From Ridgeia piscesae (lineage: Eukaryota; Annelida; Polychaeta; Sabellida; Siboglinidae), in NCBI GenBank assembly GCA_025642075.2, contig JAODUO010000127.1:302501-366500 (forward strand): a stretch of 64,000 bases of DNA, given 5' to 3'. A model generated the notes under the pieces. It saw only the letters and a program-made list of their open reading frames with translations. It made no database searches and was not told where the DNA came from. Below are positions 25,772 through 63,845 of the stretch, piece by piece. Each line of letters opens with the position of its first letter. Position 1 is the first letter of the stretch. The position numbers and the translations under genes are program-made.

Positions 25772-26909
25772 GTAGCAGTCTCACTAGTCGGACATTTGCT
25801 GGTGTCAACGGGCGTATGAGAAAATTACACACGTTTTCAACTGCTGTAAGGAAAAGTTGTTTATTAGTTTTTGTTCATCTACGTATATATCCACGCTATT
25901 AGAAATTTGCACATATCTAACAATAATATTATTGTGAACAGTGCTACGTTTAGAAAGATACTATGATGTTCGTGACATTTATTATAATATACATGTTTGT
26001 AATATTTTTTAGACCAACTGTATTACGCGCAATTGTTTTTTTTTTGGGGGGGACTTGAACGAACAACCTGACCGTATTGTTTTATAATACACAGAAAAAC
26101 ACCATTAATACGAAGCATTTACATAACGTTTTAGAAACTTAAATTACTCTTGGGTTTGTTCTGGAAGTCTAATGCATGTCCCCATTTGGATGGATTTCGA
26201 ACACACGGTCAGTCAGATGGCGATGGATACATAATGTTAACATTATTATCTGGCCATGGTGCGCGCGCAGCAGGAAGTGGTGCGTTAGTTGGAAGTCGGT
26301 GGGGAACCACTCTCAACGCTGGGATTCGTTTCCGGTAGCGATCTCTTTCCAACTCTGTATCTGCCGCAGCTGGTCGAACAACGTTCGAACTAACCATTAA
26401 ACGTGGCTCCTCATACCGCTAGCGTTGTCCTTCTGAATATTTCGTCTTGAAAAAGAGCGTTGATTTTTCAATTGTACGCATGCGCGGTGATCTATGTGGG
26501 TCATATTGAGTGCAAATTTCCTGCAAGCTTACTAAAATATCCGGTCGTTGGATGTTGCAGCGTGACCCAGTCAATTATTAAATTATAAGAATGGGATTTA
26601 TGTTGCAGTTATAATTTTTTTCAGTTCGTTAAGTTAATAATACGTTTTTATCAAAGCAGTTATAATATTATAATCCAAATGGTGTGCATGAATAAATTGT
26701 ATGACAATTAATGCATTCACAATCTAAGCTAAATACGATAAAAAGCTAGTTATACATGTATGTTTGGGCATAATAACACAATTATTATGATTACAGGTAA
26801 ACTATATTTATGAAAACAATTTTTCTTTATAAAGTGTTTACATTCATTCATGACTGATGCATGCACATATTCTCTCACAATTAATTTGTTAGTATAACAG
26901 AAACACCAT

Positions 26910-27015
<106 letters not shown>

Positions 27016-27019
27016 GCGC

Positions 27020-28394
27020 GACATGACAACAAATGTTGAATGTTTATAGTTCATCTTCATGAAAACGTTTTTTATGATGCAATTAAATGTGTCCTTACGT
27101 TAATTACTGTACCTGCCCTTTTGTAGAAAACATCGCCTTTTCTGCCCTCTTGTGAGTTTGCCCTTTCTAATAATCGACTGCAACTTGTCTTGGCCATTTG
27201 ACTCACCTTTGACCCCGTATCACTTCATGTTACAGGTCGTAACTCGCTTAGATATAATATACGATGTCCGCACAGATACAACTATTGAGGCGTCGACTCG
27301 TTCTATCAATGCAACATGTTTTGGTAGCAACTGTTGGCTGTGTTTGTCCAGGGAAGGTTTTTCCACAATTATGTTAGGGATAATACATGTACAATTCTAC
27401 AATAACTAGAACCAACGCGTGTCAAATTGACAAAATATATTACGTGTAATTGTCATATATAAGGTAGCAAGCACGATCAAACATGTACACATTGTTTACA
27501 TTGATTATATAATGTTTTAATCCAGTTAAAAGGTAGCTTAATTCAGACAACTTTAGTAACGTTTGAAATTGTCTAAATCGTAGACGTCTAATAAATTAAT
27601 ATGTCTCCTATCAATATTGATAAAGTGATAATAATGTTGAGGGTGTCTACTGTAACTAATCAACATATATGTGTAGCAGCCTCTCAAACATACTATGTTT
27701 GAGAGGCTGTATATTATTAGATTGTATATTTTATATAAAACCATTGGTCCTGATCTAACTAATGTTAATTCTAAGAAAACAAGATGGCTGACAGTATTCT
27801 CATGTAGTAACCGTTCAATTCCAGCCCATATTGATCATCACGTGTACACATCTACGTCATCAGTCACGCAGGGATCAATGGGCTGATATAAACTCACCGT
27901 TCGCAACAGAGCTTATGACGTAATCCACTAGGGGACGCCACCTACACGACCTCGTTATGTTCTACGAGAACAACAGTTTACGTCCAGTGGGCATCTCCTC
28001 TATGTAATGACCACTTTACATCGTCAACCGTATACAAATATACACGATACATACGTATGTAAATAATTTATTGATATCACAGCAAGCCCACATAAATGTT
28101 GTTTGTTCTCTTTGTTTCATATAATACACATTTCTTTGGTATCATCATGAGGTGTATTTTGCGGTTGCAGATTAACTCCACATATAGTGACGTAGCTCCA
28201 ATTAGTTAACATATTTACGCATAGAGGACGCCACTGCCCGACACAACACAACACTAGTCAATCATTACCGTTATCACAGATGATCAGGTTACCAACGTCT
28301 AAGCAAACGCATATGTATTCCGGATTTCATCGACATTGCACAGATAAGTAAACATTAAGTAAACATTAAGACACTACTATTTATTGTTTTTATG

Positions 28395-28455
<61 letters not shown>

Positions 28456-29720
28456 CATAATAAAATATATGTAACATAATAAATGTAAACTAGCAATATA
28501 TTATTGTGACAGACATGACACAGACAATACTGAAAGAAACATTTACACACTGCCACGTCGTTGACAATAGTTCACTGTAATTGTACATGACCATGCAGAA
28601 TATTAGAAACACAGTCGTATTACGATTTATCCACGAAATACACTGTCCAGTTTTACTGTGGCGCCCATGTAATAGCAACCGTGGTCCGTGTTATAACAAA
28701 ACACACATGTTTAGCGTGTACATGTCTGGACAAAATGGTGTATACAAGGGCTCCACTACGACCGAGTTGTTTGTAAAATGATTTAGCTTACGTCCGTTCT
28801 TTAAGTGTTTGTACCCCACATCTCCTACCTACTTATTGCATGCACCTTGCTGGCATGTTGTTAGTTACTTAGCGGGACATTGAGATGGTTCGTAGATTGA
28901 GACATGTTTGAAATTCGTACTGGCATGGAGAACTCGGACGGTCAATATTTCAAAAGGCTATACATGGAGTTCCTGTCATGGAATGTCATGTTTTTAACGC
29001 CTTTGTCAAGATAATTGTGCCAGCTACAACTTCTGGATGCATGCAGAAATTTTGAAGTTTTTGAATGATTAAGGTTTGAAAATCGCGTCTCACAAATTAT
29101 TTCCTATAGGTGTGTGTTATTTAGCGTCGAACTTATCGCATGTCTTGCTATTGTATTTTATAACAATAAAATACAAAAGTGTGTGTGTGTGTGCATATCC
29201 ATCCACAAGTATGAACGTACACGTCCATACGTTCACAAATGTGTATGCATAAGCAGTAGCAAATTACTAATCAGATAAAAATACATTTCAAAATAAAAAT
29301 ACATTAGAGATAGAAATAGTACATAAATATATCGTCAATAAAATACCGGGGCAAACCCGGCACGATTTGGTTGTCTGACCAATTATATATGTAAACTACC
29401 AGAGGATGTCCTCTTATCACAAAGAAGGCGGGGGAAATACCGATGCTTACACCGTTTCTTACGGCGTCGCTACATGGTCGTCGAACTATATCACATCAGA
29501 TAAATCATGTCAGGTCAATGTTCGGCCTTTCTGTGGAGATGATCAGATTTGCCGAAGCCCTTGGATTGACCTCTCAGCCTGGTGAGAGTCGCCTGGGATG
29601 GTGAAATAATCTCCTGCAAAAGAGAGTGCAATTCACAGAGATAAGTGCAAGATATAAATGGTCTAAAAGGTACATATAAATACACAAATATAGATATAAT
29701 TCAACCAGCGTTGTATTTGT
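27020..29720. other. No gene recognised
   Basis: AT-rich DNA with a TA microsatellite at about 28,397-28,454 and a 15-16-bp-arm palindrome at 27,676-27,708. No supported coding sequence. Confidence 0.4.
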
Positions 29721-29728
29721 GTGTGTGT

Positions 29729-30950
29729 CAGAGCTGTAACAAGTACATTTACTTTGTACTTGAGTAAAAGTAAAAGTAACCCTAGAAAAAGCTACTCGAG
29801 TAAAAGTAAAAGTACTTCTAGAAAAATGTACTTGAAGAAGAAGTAAAAAAATGTATTGAAGTAAACATACTTTTATCCTTAAACTAGTTCTCAATGGGCG
29901 ATGCAGCCACCTGTTGTGAATAAAACAAAACACTCACAATTGTAATTTAGTGTGTACACCAAACATATATAAATTGTTTGCTATTTTTGTTTTTCTATGC
30001 ATAAAATATATGTAATACTATGAACTATAATGATGCAAACAATACTGCGTAGGCCTACAAGCTGTAAATACATCATGATTTATTAATAATACGCCCACAG
30101 CAACCATCATATTCATAAGTTGAACTAGTAGTAATTCACGTTCTTATAGGGGTATTATATCTTTCTTAAATTTATCTTATCATCGTGGGTGTATATGGAC
30201 GTGTGGTGAATTTTATCTTATGTTACTTGAAGGAGACATTCGGTCTAGAAGAATGGTTATAATAACGTGTCTTTTAAAATATGTCTTCATTTGTAATAAT
30301 TACTAATTGTAACATTTATAAAATAAACTAGTTAAATTAAACAGGTACACACACTGATCTATATTAAAAATAGATAGAGATTATAAAGATGTGGTTCCAC
30401 AAGACCAGCTGGTTCGCGGTGGGCGATAACGGGGAGCCTTCGATATCTACAGCATGCATTTTTCATGTCTACTCAATGCAAGAAGGCTTTAAATAACCTC
30501 AGGGTCAATGCCATTCATGGGCATTGTTATCTTAGGAAGTCTTGCACTGCAGTTGTGACACGGAGTTCAGGCTCAGCAGCACCAGACCCCAGATTGCAAT
30601 TATCTCACTGGCTTCATCCGGTGACAAAGCAAATCGTTTGCTCAACTGATGTATAAATGTGGCCAGTCCAGGACACTTAACATGTATGTATGTTGTACGT
30701 TGCAGCTAATATTTGTAAATAAATCTATACTAACTGCAAGTATTGCCTTGCTTCCGACACAGGTCATTCGCGGAACCTTTAGGACATTTGCAATAAAGAA
30801 ATTATGAGTACTTCACTACATTTAAAAAAGTACACATAGTTGTACTTCGTTACAAGTAAACGTACTTCAAAGAAATGTACTTCGTTACTCAAGAAAAGTA
30901 AACCTTTCTACTTAAGTAAAGTAACGAAGTAAAAGTACTTCGTTACATTA
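29729..30950. mobile_element. hAT-like nonautonomous DNA transposon
   Basis: The left end starts CAGAGCTGTAACAAGTAC and continues with repeated AAGTAAAAGTA motifs (to about 29,870). The right end, 30,800-30,950, carries the complementary style of motif (TACTTCGTTAC, AAGTAAAGTAACGAAGTAAA). Such AGTACTT/GTAAC-rich subterminal repeats and a CAG-start are typical of hAT elements. No transposase is visible in the 0.9-kb interior. The extreme right end is eroded and target duplications are not evident. Confidence 0.55.
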
Positions 30951-31338
30951 CGGCATGTTAGTGATTTTTCTTCACAGACGGCTTGCATGCCGTGTTATAG
31001 AAACGATGCGCTTGCTAGTTAAATATGACATACGAATACTTCGAAAAACCAATAAGTCTGTGTACATGGCGCCAACTTGAGGATGGGATACCTTTTTTGG
31101 TGTCTTTAATCACGTGATGATTGCAAATCCACCTTCTGTGATCTGCTTGAAGGCTTTAGTAAGAAATAGAGCCGACGTTGATTTGTCAGATTCGAAACCA
31201 CACTGAGCAAATTCATTCACACACCACTGTAGAACGAACAACACGGTTTTCCTTTAGTGCTGAAAACATTATAATTAGGCAAAACACCATGTGCTAGATA
31301 TTTAATTATTAGTTAGTTGAACTGTGCAGTATGTATGA

Positions 31339-31345
31339 ACACACA

Positions 31346-31396
<51 letters not shown>
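31339..31396. repeat. ACGC tetranucleotide microsatellite
   Basis: About 14 copies of CACG/ACGC. Confidence 0.9.
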
Positions 31397-31911
31397 TAGA
31401 AACACACGTAGACATACTCACATACGATGTTAAAATGTACAGGCAGTTCACACATTGAGTATGTCAATAGTTTGTGCTATTTATAGCAATTGGATGACAT
31501 ACGTTACCGGTATACTCTTCTGACGCCGACTGCCTCGTTAAATACAAACAGTAACTTATTTTTCAAAACCGACACCAAGACTGAAAGGTCAGGACGAGTA
31601 ACAAATCAATTTAGCACTCTACTATTAGACACATAACAAATAAGTTTCTATAAATGAACATTGTAGTTTTGATAATAGTAGTAATAATGCAGGGCTCATA
31701 TCGGGGAAATATCTTCGGAATGTCTAGCTCAATGTCATACTAAACCAAAGGATTAGACACCATCAAGATCAGTGTATAAACGTCGTACATACAGGTGTGT
31801 GTGAGAGCCAGGTAGGGTAACCAGTGTCACGTGACGGAGAAATGAACCTCGCCTCCGATATAATAGTGCAAGTGTTTACAGATACTAATACTATTGCAAC
31901 AACAACTACGC

Positions 31912-31982
31912 TACTATTACTACAACTACTACTGCTACTACTACCACCACCACCACCACCACCACCACCACCACCACCACCA
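31912..31982. repeat. CTA / CCA trinucleotide microsatellite
   Basis: Imperfect CTA units pass into (CCA)n at 31942-31982. Confidence 0.9.
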
Positions 31983-32589
31983 TTTATTAAAATGAATAAC
32001 GAGCATACATTTCACAAACATCGTGCATTTACTACTGCATAGCATAGAAAAATTACTCCTGAATCATTTATTTGCCAGTTTGGCCAGGGTAATTAATTCA
32101 AATCGTCTTAATGTTAACCAAGATGACGCAGATCGGTGCCGTAAACCCGGGCGTGACGTAAATACGAAAAAGCAATGCATTCGATTCAAGCGCTTCGGAT
32201 AAATAGGTATGGTCGGTAAACGGTTTGAAAAAAAGCAAACTTGATAGACCGCCACGGGACCTTTGCCACCTGGCGTTATAATAGTGACAAGTTGCATTAG
32301 GCTTGACAATGTATATAAAGGACAGAACCGTCGTGACGTCAATCATGTCGTTATGGTTCAACAGCTACACTCAATTGTGAAAAATTACTGTATGTCGCAA
32401 TGACATTTAGATCTAAGGCAAAGTTTGCATCTTGGTGATGAATTAATGTTCAGTCGGAAGGCGATCAAACGATGCACTATTGTGTAACGAACATGATTGA
32501 TTACGGCGATAGGTTAGTCTGGAAATAATGTAGGAGCATAATAGTTACTGCATGCAATTTTACGCATGGACGTACACACGCATGCGTTC

Positions 32590-32988
<399 letters not shown>

Positions 32989-33425
32989 ATTACGAAAATA
33001 CACTCTTGGTGATTTAATACCACGACAAGAATGTTGTTCGGACACAAAATTCACACAGAACGGCGGGCGCCAGGCGAAAACCCACACATTGGTACTGCGT
33101 TTGTGAACGCAACACTAGTATCTCAAGTGCCACGGCTAACTGTGGTCACACGTACGTTTATAGAGTCCACGTGATCTCTTCTTTCCAGTGGAGTGAAATA
33201 TTCGCGAGTTTCACACACTTTTATAACCACAGAAACGTCTAACGTCTGCTTTGAAAAGCATGTCTCGAATTTCGCCCAAATGTATAGTTCGCTTAAAGGA
33301 GGCACTGGGTCACAACGGTGATAAACAGACGGTTTATAGCCGCCCATTAATATTCTAGTGCGTTCACAATGCGCGGATCTCGTCAATCTGTCGCTGTGAC
33401 GTACTACATGCCGGACAGGCATTGT

Positions 33426-33480
33426 TACGCCGTGGCGCAGTGGTTCGGGCAATCATGATACTCCGGGTGTCAATCCTTTT
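33426..33480 (+). mobile_element. tRNA-like SINE head
   Basis: GCCGTGGCGCAGTGGTTCGG resembles a box A region and GGGTGTCAATCC a box B, at tRNA-like spacing. No full cloverleaf is apparent, and the sequence runs directly into a 22-bp minisatellite. It is probably a second tRNA-derived SINE family or a tRNA relic. Confidence 0.4.
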
Positions 33481-33487
33481 GATGCCG

Positions 33488-33661
33488 CATCGGCCTCTGT
33501 ACACGCTCGTATCGGCCTCTGTACACGCTCGTATCGGCCTCTGTACATGCTCGTATCGGACTCTGGATACGCTCGTATCGGACTATGGATACGATCGTAT
33601 CGGACTCTGGATACGCTCGTATCGGACTATGGATACGATCGTATCGGACTCTGGATACGCT
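33488..33661. repeat. 22-bp minisatellite
   Basis: About eight tandem units of GCTCGTATCGG followed by CCTCTGTACAC, ACTCTGGATAC or ACTATGGATAC. Two sub-variants (GCTCG and GATCG starts) alternate in the second half. Confidence 0.9.
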
Positions 33662-34000
33662 GATCTTTTTGTACGAATAGTTTACGCACCGACTCCGACA
33701 GTTTGAATTTACTTGTCGTATGATAAAAGAAAACGCCACTAAAACGGCTCACAAACAAGATGTCAGAGGACCGAGAGAAAAGGAAGACCACGTAATCGAC
33801 GCAGTGATCGAATTGTACATGAAGACTCCCGCTGTTAACAGCAAACGCTGTGTTGTGGTAGTCAGGCGGCCAGCGACGGGGCAGGTCCATGGGCTGTGCC
33901 TTTAAATCAAATATGTCAAGTGTCCATATAGTAAGTGTAGCTGAATACTTTCATGAGAAATTGAGATGAAGTCTACCAGTAAGTATTGTGTACAGTGCAG

Positions 34001-34549
34001 TGTAGTGCAATGCAGTGCAGTGCAAGTGCAGTGCAGTACAGTACAGTACAGTACAGTACAGTACAGTACAGTACAGTACAGTACAGTACAGTACAGTACA
34101 GTACAGTACAGTACAGTACAGTACAGTACAGTACAGTATAGTCAGTATAGTACAGTAGTCAGTATAGTACAGTCAGTAAAAAAGGTAAGTTCTTATATAG
34201 CATAGTATATAATCTTCAGGATTGCTCAAAGCGCTTTACACATTACTTCCCTGGCACACCTGTTCAATCAAACACCATCTCAACTTCTCTGGGAAGCATC
34301 CAGCTATATGCAACAATTAATGCGCGAAGGCTGCTCGTACACATATCCACTACTTGTCTATAGCGAGTGAACTGGAGCAATGTAGACCCGGGTCCTCTTA
34401 GTCGAGAGTCCGACGTCCTACCCCTGAGCCACGGCGCTCTCAGTACAGTACAGTACAGTTAGTTCAGTACAGTACAGTACAGTACAGTACAGTACAGTAC
34501 AGTACAGTACAGTACAGTACAGTACAGTACAGTACAGTACAGTACAGTA
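34001..34549. repeat. ACAGT pentanucleotide microsatellite split by a SINE
   Basis: (ACAGT)n runs at about 34001-34170 and resumes at 34441-34549. The intervening 34178-34440 is a minus-orientation SINE, so the array has been interrupted by insertion. Confidence 0.9.
34178..34440 (-). mobile_element. tRNA-derived SINE inserted in a microsatellite
   Basis: Read on the minus strand it begins AGCGCCGTGGCTCAGGGGTA and continues with the same body as the 25,451 copy (TCCAGTTCACTCGC, GCGCATTAATTG, GGATGCTTCCCAG). It ends GCTATATAAGAACTTACC with a short poly-T. The box B region is deleted relative to the other copy, so this copy is likely transcriptionally inactive. Confidence 0.8.
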
Positions 34550-34824
34550 GTCCTTAGGATCGGATACCCCGCTATTTACTACCCACTGTGACACGAAAAC
34601 ATGTTTTCACTGTCTACACTGTAACCATAAATATTCTATTTATTAAGATTTAGTTCCATTTTATCTACTTCACACTTACAGGTGAAATTCCGCATTGGCG
34701 ACAATATCTCATCAGAACGTGGGGGACACCCAATCTCCTTCACCGTCGTTATTGTCAACGCGTTCCTACAATAACCGTGCATTTCGAAGTTGTTAAACGC
34801 TCACGCTTAGACCTATACGTTAAG

Positions 34825-34906
34825 CCCGGCGCACACGAGAGCTGTCGGCTGAGCTAACAGCCACGCGTGCCTGTTGGCTCAGCTGACAGCTCTCGTATGC
34901 GCGGCG
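34825..34906. repeat. GC-rich inverted repeat beside a MADF ORF
   Basis: Left arm 34825-34860 (GGCGCACACGAGAGCTGTCG, then GCTGAGCTAACAG) and right arm 34871-34906 are reverse complements with a few mismatches and a 10-nt loop. GC-rich CACACGAG-type ends are common in PIF/Harbinger elements. Confidence 0.65.
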
Positions 34907-35043
34907 TTCCCATGAGCATTGTACAACGCGAGGCGGTGAGCAAAATATCTATCGTGTTTAATATTTTCCGCCTCGCGAGGCCGAAATCCAACCGTCTGCG
35001 CGGGACGTAAACTATATGCTCAGCGTTAAAAATAAACTGGCCA

Positions 35044-35265
35044 ATGACAATCCGTAGAGGTTACGACATTTCAGAAATGGCGACTACACATTATACAGTG
35101 AATGATGTGCTGTTAGAAAACAGACTGGTGCAAATGTGGCCGGCTTATCCGTGCTTGTACGATGTCCGGGCTGCATCATTTAAAAGCAGGGATGTGCGAC
35201 AGCTGACAAAGGAGGAACGGTTATATGCGAGATCCCATTTCATAAATGGTGCATCTCATAAATAA
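35044..35265 (+). pseudogene. Truncated MADF-like transposon protein
   Basis: The 73-codon frame contains LLENRLVQMWPAYPCLYDVR and FKSRDVRQLTKEE, matching the start of MADF DNA-binding domains (L-I-x-x-V-x-x-x-P-x-L-Y-D, then F-K-x-R-D). These accompany the transposase in PIF/Harbinger elements. The domain normally runs to about 85 residues; here the frame diverges after KEE and stops, so it is probably a broken accessory ORF. A second ATG (MATTHYTV) 12 codons downstream may be the native start. Confidence 0.45.
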
Positions 35266-35269
35266 AACA

Positions 35270-37600
35270 TTCCAGTTGTAACTTTTACAATTGGTATTGT
35301 GAGTTATGGTTTTGTCATAGAGAAACACTATTGTGGCAAGAATTTCAACAAAACATACGTTTGAATGTCCGAATATTCCGCGTACGTTTCTGAAGCTTGG
35401 TATAATTTACTACGCAACCAAGTCACGTGATATGTAGCTATTAGATAGGGAGCTGGTGCACTGTGGGAATTAAACATGGAGGAATGGAGGACCCATTTTG
35501 AAACAAACCCCGATGGAACCAATTGCGTGCTATCTCGCTCCCAGATCTCGCTCAGTCTGGGACGTCTCGCCGATTTAGCGCCATTTTCAAGGGAAAACAA
35601 CTGCATGAGCAATCTTACAAACGTCACAGGAGTAAATAATTTATGTTTGTTCTAGTTCATGCTGTGTTGCATTAGTATTGTAAACTATTCAAATATTTAA
35701 CTGCTATCAATATTTCTAGCAAAAGGCAAAGTTTGACGCAGGTCTGGCGCATAATACTAAGTGTCACTTAAGCAAACCGCGACGTCATCAGTTATTAGTC
35801 TATCCGAGGAAGAACTTTTATCTCCTAATGATGTTCCTTTTTTCAGTGATCGTACGCTACTTTATTCGCAAAATTCATCGAATGTACTAAGGTGTGAAAA
35901 ATGACGTATATGGTTTCGTATTCGTAATAATGAATACAACGTGAGTAAAACAATTAGGTTCCACCCGCGTGAGGGCGCCCGCCGTCAGTACACAACTGGC
36001 GCGGGTCCAAAGAGAACCAGCTCTATGATCTATACGCTCTGCTATAACGTAAAAGCACGGCTATTAGATAGGAGCTAGGGCACTCCCCCTGTGGAACCAA
36101 ACGCACACAGATCTCGCTCAATCTCGGACGTCTCGTCGTTTAGTACGGTATCTGTTTTAAGTTTTTATACATCCGTGTGAGGGCGCTGTGTACTCAAGAG
36201 CCCCCATTTCGGATGTATAGGGCATGCAAGTCTCGCGCGCGAAAACGAGGCCTGGGGCAGGAAGTCCATATTCTCCATATTAACATATAGGACTTTGTTT
36301 TTGGTTGTAATAATCGAACTGTTCCCAAATAGCATATTTCAGTTATATTGTCCGAAGGAGTATTACAAGCAGAAGCAATGGAATACTTTGTCGGTGACAA
36401 TGATCACAGAAATCATGAATTTTAATCGATTATTATGGTGGTTGCCATGACATCGCCGGCTAGTACTTGTGTTTGGCAATCTTGACTAATAATGAAGAGT
36501 GCCATTTTTCGCGCAATACAACCTGTTTGAGGCACACGTATTCGTGTGTTATGATTATGTGCATTTAAACAACTTATCAGATATAAGTACTTATCGAAAC
36601 CACAACGTACAGCAATGTAAAATACAAATCCCGTAAAAGACACATACGGTCTAAAAAATCGTGTCTATTATCTGCCTACGTAAATCGCTATATGTCTATG
36701 ATAGTGTGGTAAACTCAATATTAAATCGGACATTTAAGATAAGAAAGGTATAACACAATATATTTATGACCTGATTTTCCTAGTATTCATCAGTCGGAAC
36801 CTACAACTGTCACCCATCGTTAGAATATATTATTTGTCGCGCGGAGTCTCGCCATGTATCGTGACCCACTTACAGGCCTTATTAGCTCTGGTAAAAGCAG
36901 TAATGACTAGACTGTTTGAAACACTTTGGGCGCGAACGTGCACGTATTACGAAAATACCTCACAACAATTGATGTATCCACGCTGTATGTCGTAGTTTGC
37001 TTACGTCACAGTCGAATGTATGAGCGTGGCCTACGTCAAGCTGTTTGCCAAAATATGACGGCATACGTGTGTCATCTTAGCAGTTTTCCATTATGTCTTT
37101 TGTCTTAAAGAAAATCTTCTGAAACAAGAATTTCATCATAAAATACGATTAAATACATGTGTTCGGAATTTTTTGTATCATCACTTGGCGGAGTTTGCTA
37201 GGCAACAAGGTCTTGTGATGGATAGGTCTATAAGGAAAAAATATGGCGCTTGTAGGTTACGTCGGAATGACCTTTTTTGACAGTAATACTTCCTATCCAG
37301 ATTATTAGTTGAATCAAACTAGTAATTGAAATCGGCGGTCGCCCTTGAGAACAGAGCAGACATCCGCCAGACACGCGGTCCAATTCCAAAGCGAGGCTTC
37401 ACGTGTCGACAATCCTGTACGACGTGGCTCTGTGTGGAATCCAGCATACGAGCAAGCGGTATCAATGTTGTTGAGCTGCGAGAGGATCTTAACAATTACA
37501 AACTCTATATTTATATATTAAACAATATATAGACCTACAGAAACAGGGAGGATTCCAGTGTTCACGTGCTGATGTTTGATGCTTATAAGTAGAAACCATT
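35270..37600. other. No gene recognised; one dispersed direct repeat
   Basis: 35,437-35,575 and 36,058-36,150 share GCTATTAGATAGG, AGCTxGxGCACT, CAGATCTCGCTCA and GGACGTCTCG in the same order, so they are diverged copies of one repeat. The rest shows no coding exon. The 59-codon frame at 35,476 lies inside the repeat and is not supported. Confidence 0.4.
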
Positions 37601-37609
37601 TGTGTGATC

Positions 37610-37684
37610 ACACACACACTGACGCACACACTCACGCACACACACTCACGCATATACGCACACACACACGCACGCACGCACGCA
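37610..37684. repeat. CA/CACG-rich microsatellite
   Basis: Interrupted CACA, CTCACGCA and CACG units. Confidence 0.8.
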
Positions 37685-38403
37685 AACGATGAACCACGTG
37701 ATATGAATGTAAAATTGTTACATAACGAATGTATGGAACTCTCTTAGAAAAATAAACGGTATTTTCACATTTACGGTATGACATATCTACCCTTACCCCC
37801 TCAATACCACTTATTACTCTAGCTCTTACTAATATCTGATTGGCTATAGTTGATAGCCTAATGCAAGGAACGGTAACACATATGAAATACATAATATAAA
37901 TCGTTAATAAAGTTAATAATATAAATAGTTAAATAACCGTAAATTCTCTGGAAAAAAATAATACAATGTAATATTAGAACCTGAATAATCATCATTCGGC
38001 AACATTTAGCACTGGGGTCACCAGTTTATAGAATTTAATTCTAGACACATCATTATTGCAACTTGACAATTAATCCATTATTATACTACGAAGTGCAATT
38101 GTCCTAACTTATTGTATATTAATTACAAAGAACCATTTCTATAACAACTTTACTCAAAGCAGTAATATCTAATATGGCTACTAAGGTCAGTAACAGTAAC
38201 ACGTAGTTTTGTTGCTGATTAGGCCAGCGACAGCCACACATTACAGTGCTGCCATCTAGTAGACATTAGCTACTTCAAAACTAACTTAAAGCTACTATTA
38301 GGAACTTACAGCCTGGAAGGCCGTTGCCATGATTTAAGTAACACACATGCTTGCACATTTAGCAGCTGCAACAAGCTCGCACGCAGGCACGCATGCGCGT
38401 GCA

Positions 38404-63082
<24,679 letters not shown>

Positions 63083-63558
63083 CTGCAGTGAAGAAAGCAT
63101 GTTACATTGTTGTTCATGTGTGTAATACGACTTAGCAATACTCAAAGCGAGGGCACTAGGTCATAGGTTTTATTATTTATTCATTTAATATTACATTCTA
63201 CAACATGCGTGTTGAAGGTTTGCTGTTTGCCAATTTGAGTTTAGCAAACAGAGTTAACCGCAATACCCTTTGATGTTTAACTTTCCCACGTTCTAGACAG
63301 CAGACTTCCTGTTACAAACTATTGCTCGGTCAATTCTGGGCAGAGAAACTGGCACCCCCTTTAAAAGTGATAAGCTAAATAGGACAGGTAAACAGCGACA
63401 TCAAGTCTTTTTTCATACATTATGTAAAAATCAACATAATTATTAATTCTGTTAGTCCTAACAAAATCTGTAGATAATGTCTTTGCTCTGGGAAACACCT
63501 CCTTCCAGTTGACATGTTTACTAGCTAGTAAACAAAAAGTAATAAACCAGGTAAAAAC

Positions 63559-63845
63559 GTTAAGTTCTTATATACTGCCGTGTGAAATTCTGAAGACTGG
63601 TCAAGGCACTCTAACATAACCTCAACGTCTCTGGGAATTTAGCATTAAGTCATAATTCATTAATGCATGAAGATTTATTCCTATGCAAAACTGTCTATAG
63701 CCAGGCACTCCTTCCAAGCAAACTGGAGGAATATAAAGTTAACGAAACTTTCCAAAGTTCACCATGGCCACACAGAATGTGAATCTGAGTTCTCTCAATT
63801 GAGATAATGATGTCCCACCCACTGTGCCCCTGAGCTCCATACATG
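63559..63845 (-). mobile_element. tRNA-derived SINE copy, minus orientation
   Basis: Read on the minus strand it has an eroded head (GAGCTCAGGGGCACAG), TCCAGTTTGCTTGGAAGGAG, GCATTAATGAATTATG, CCCAGAGACGTTGAGG and the tail TATATAAGAACTTAAC. These follow the order seen in the 25,451 and 34,178 copies. Box B is no longer recognisable. Confidence 0.65.

Noticed and set aside
35476..35655. Short plus-strand ORF starting MEEWRTHFETNPDG
   Set aside because: It lies inside a dispersed repeat (second copy near 36,058) that does not preserve the frame.
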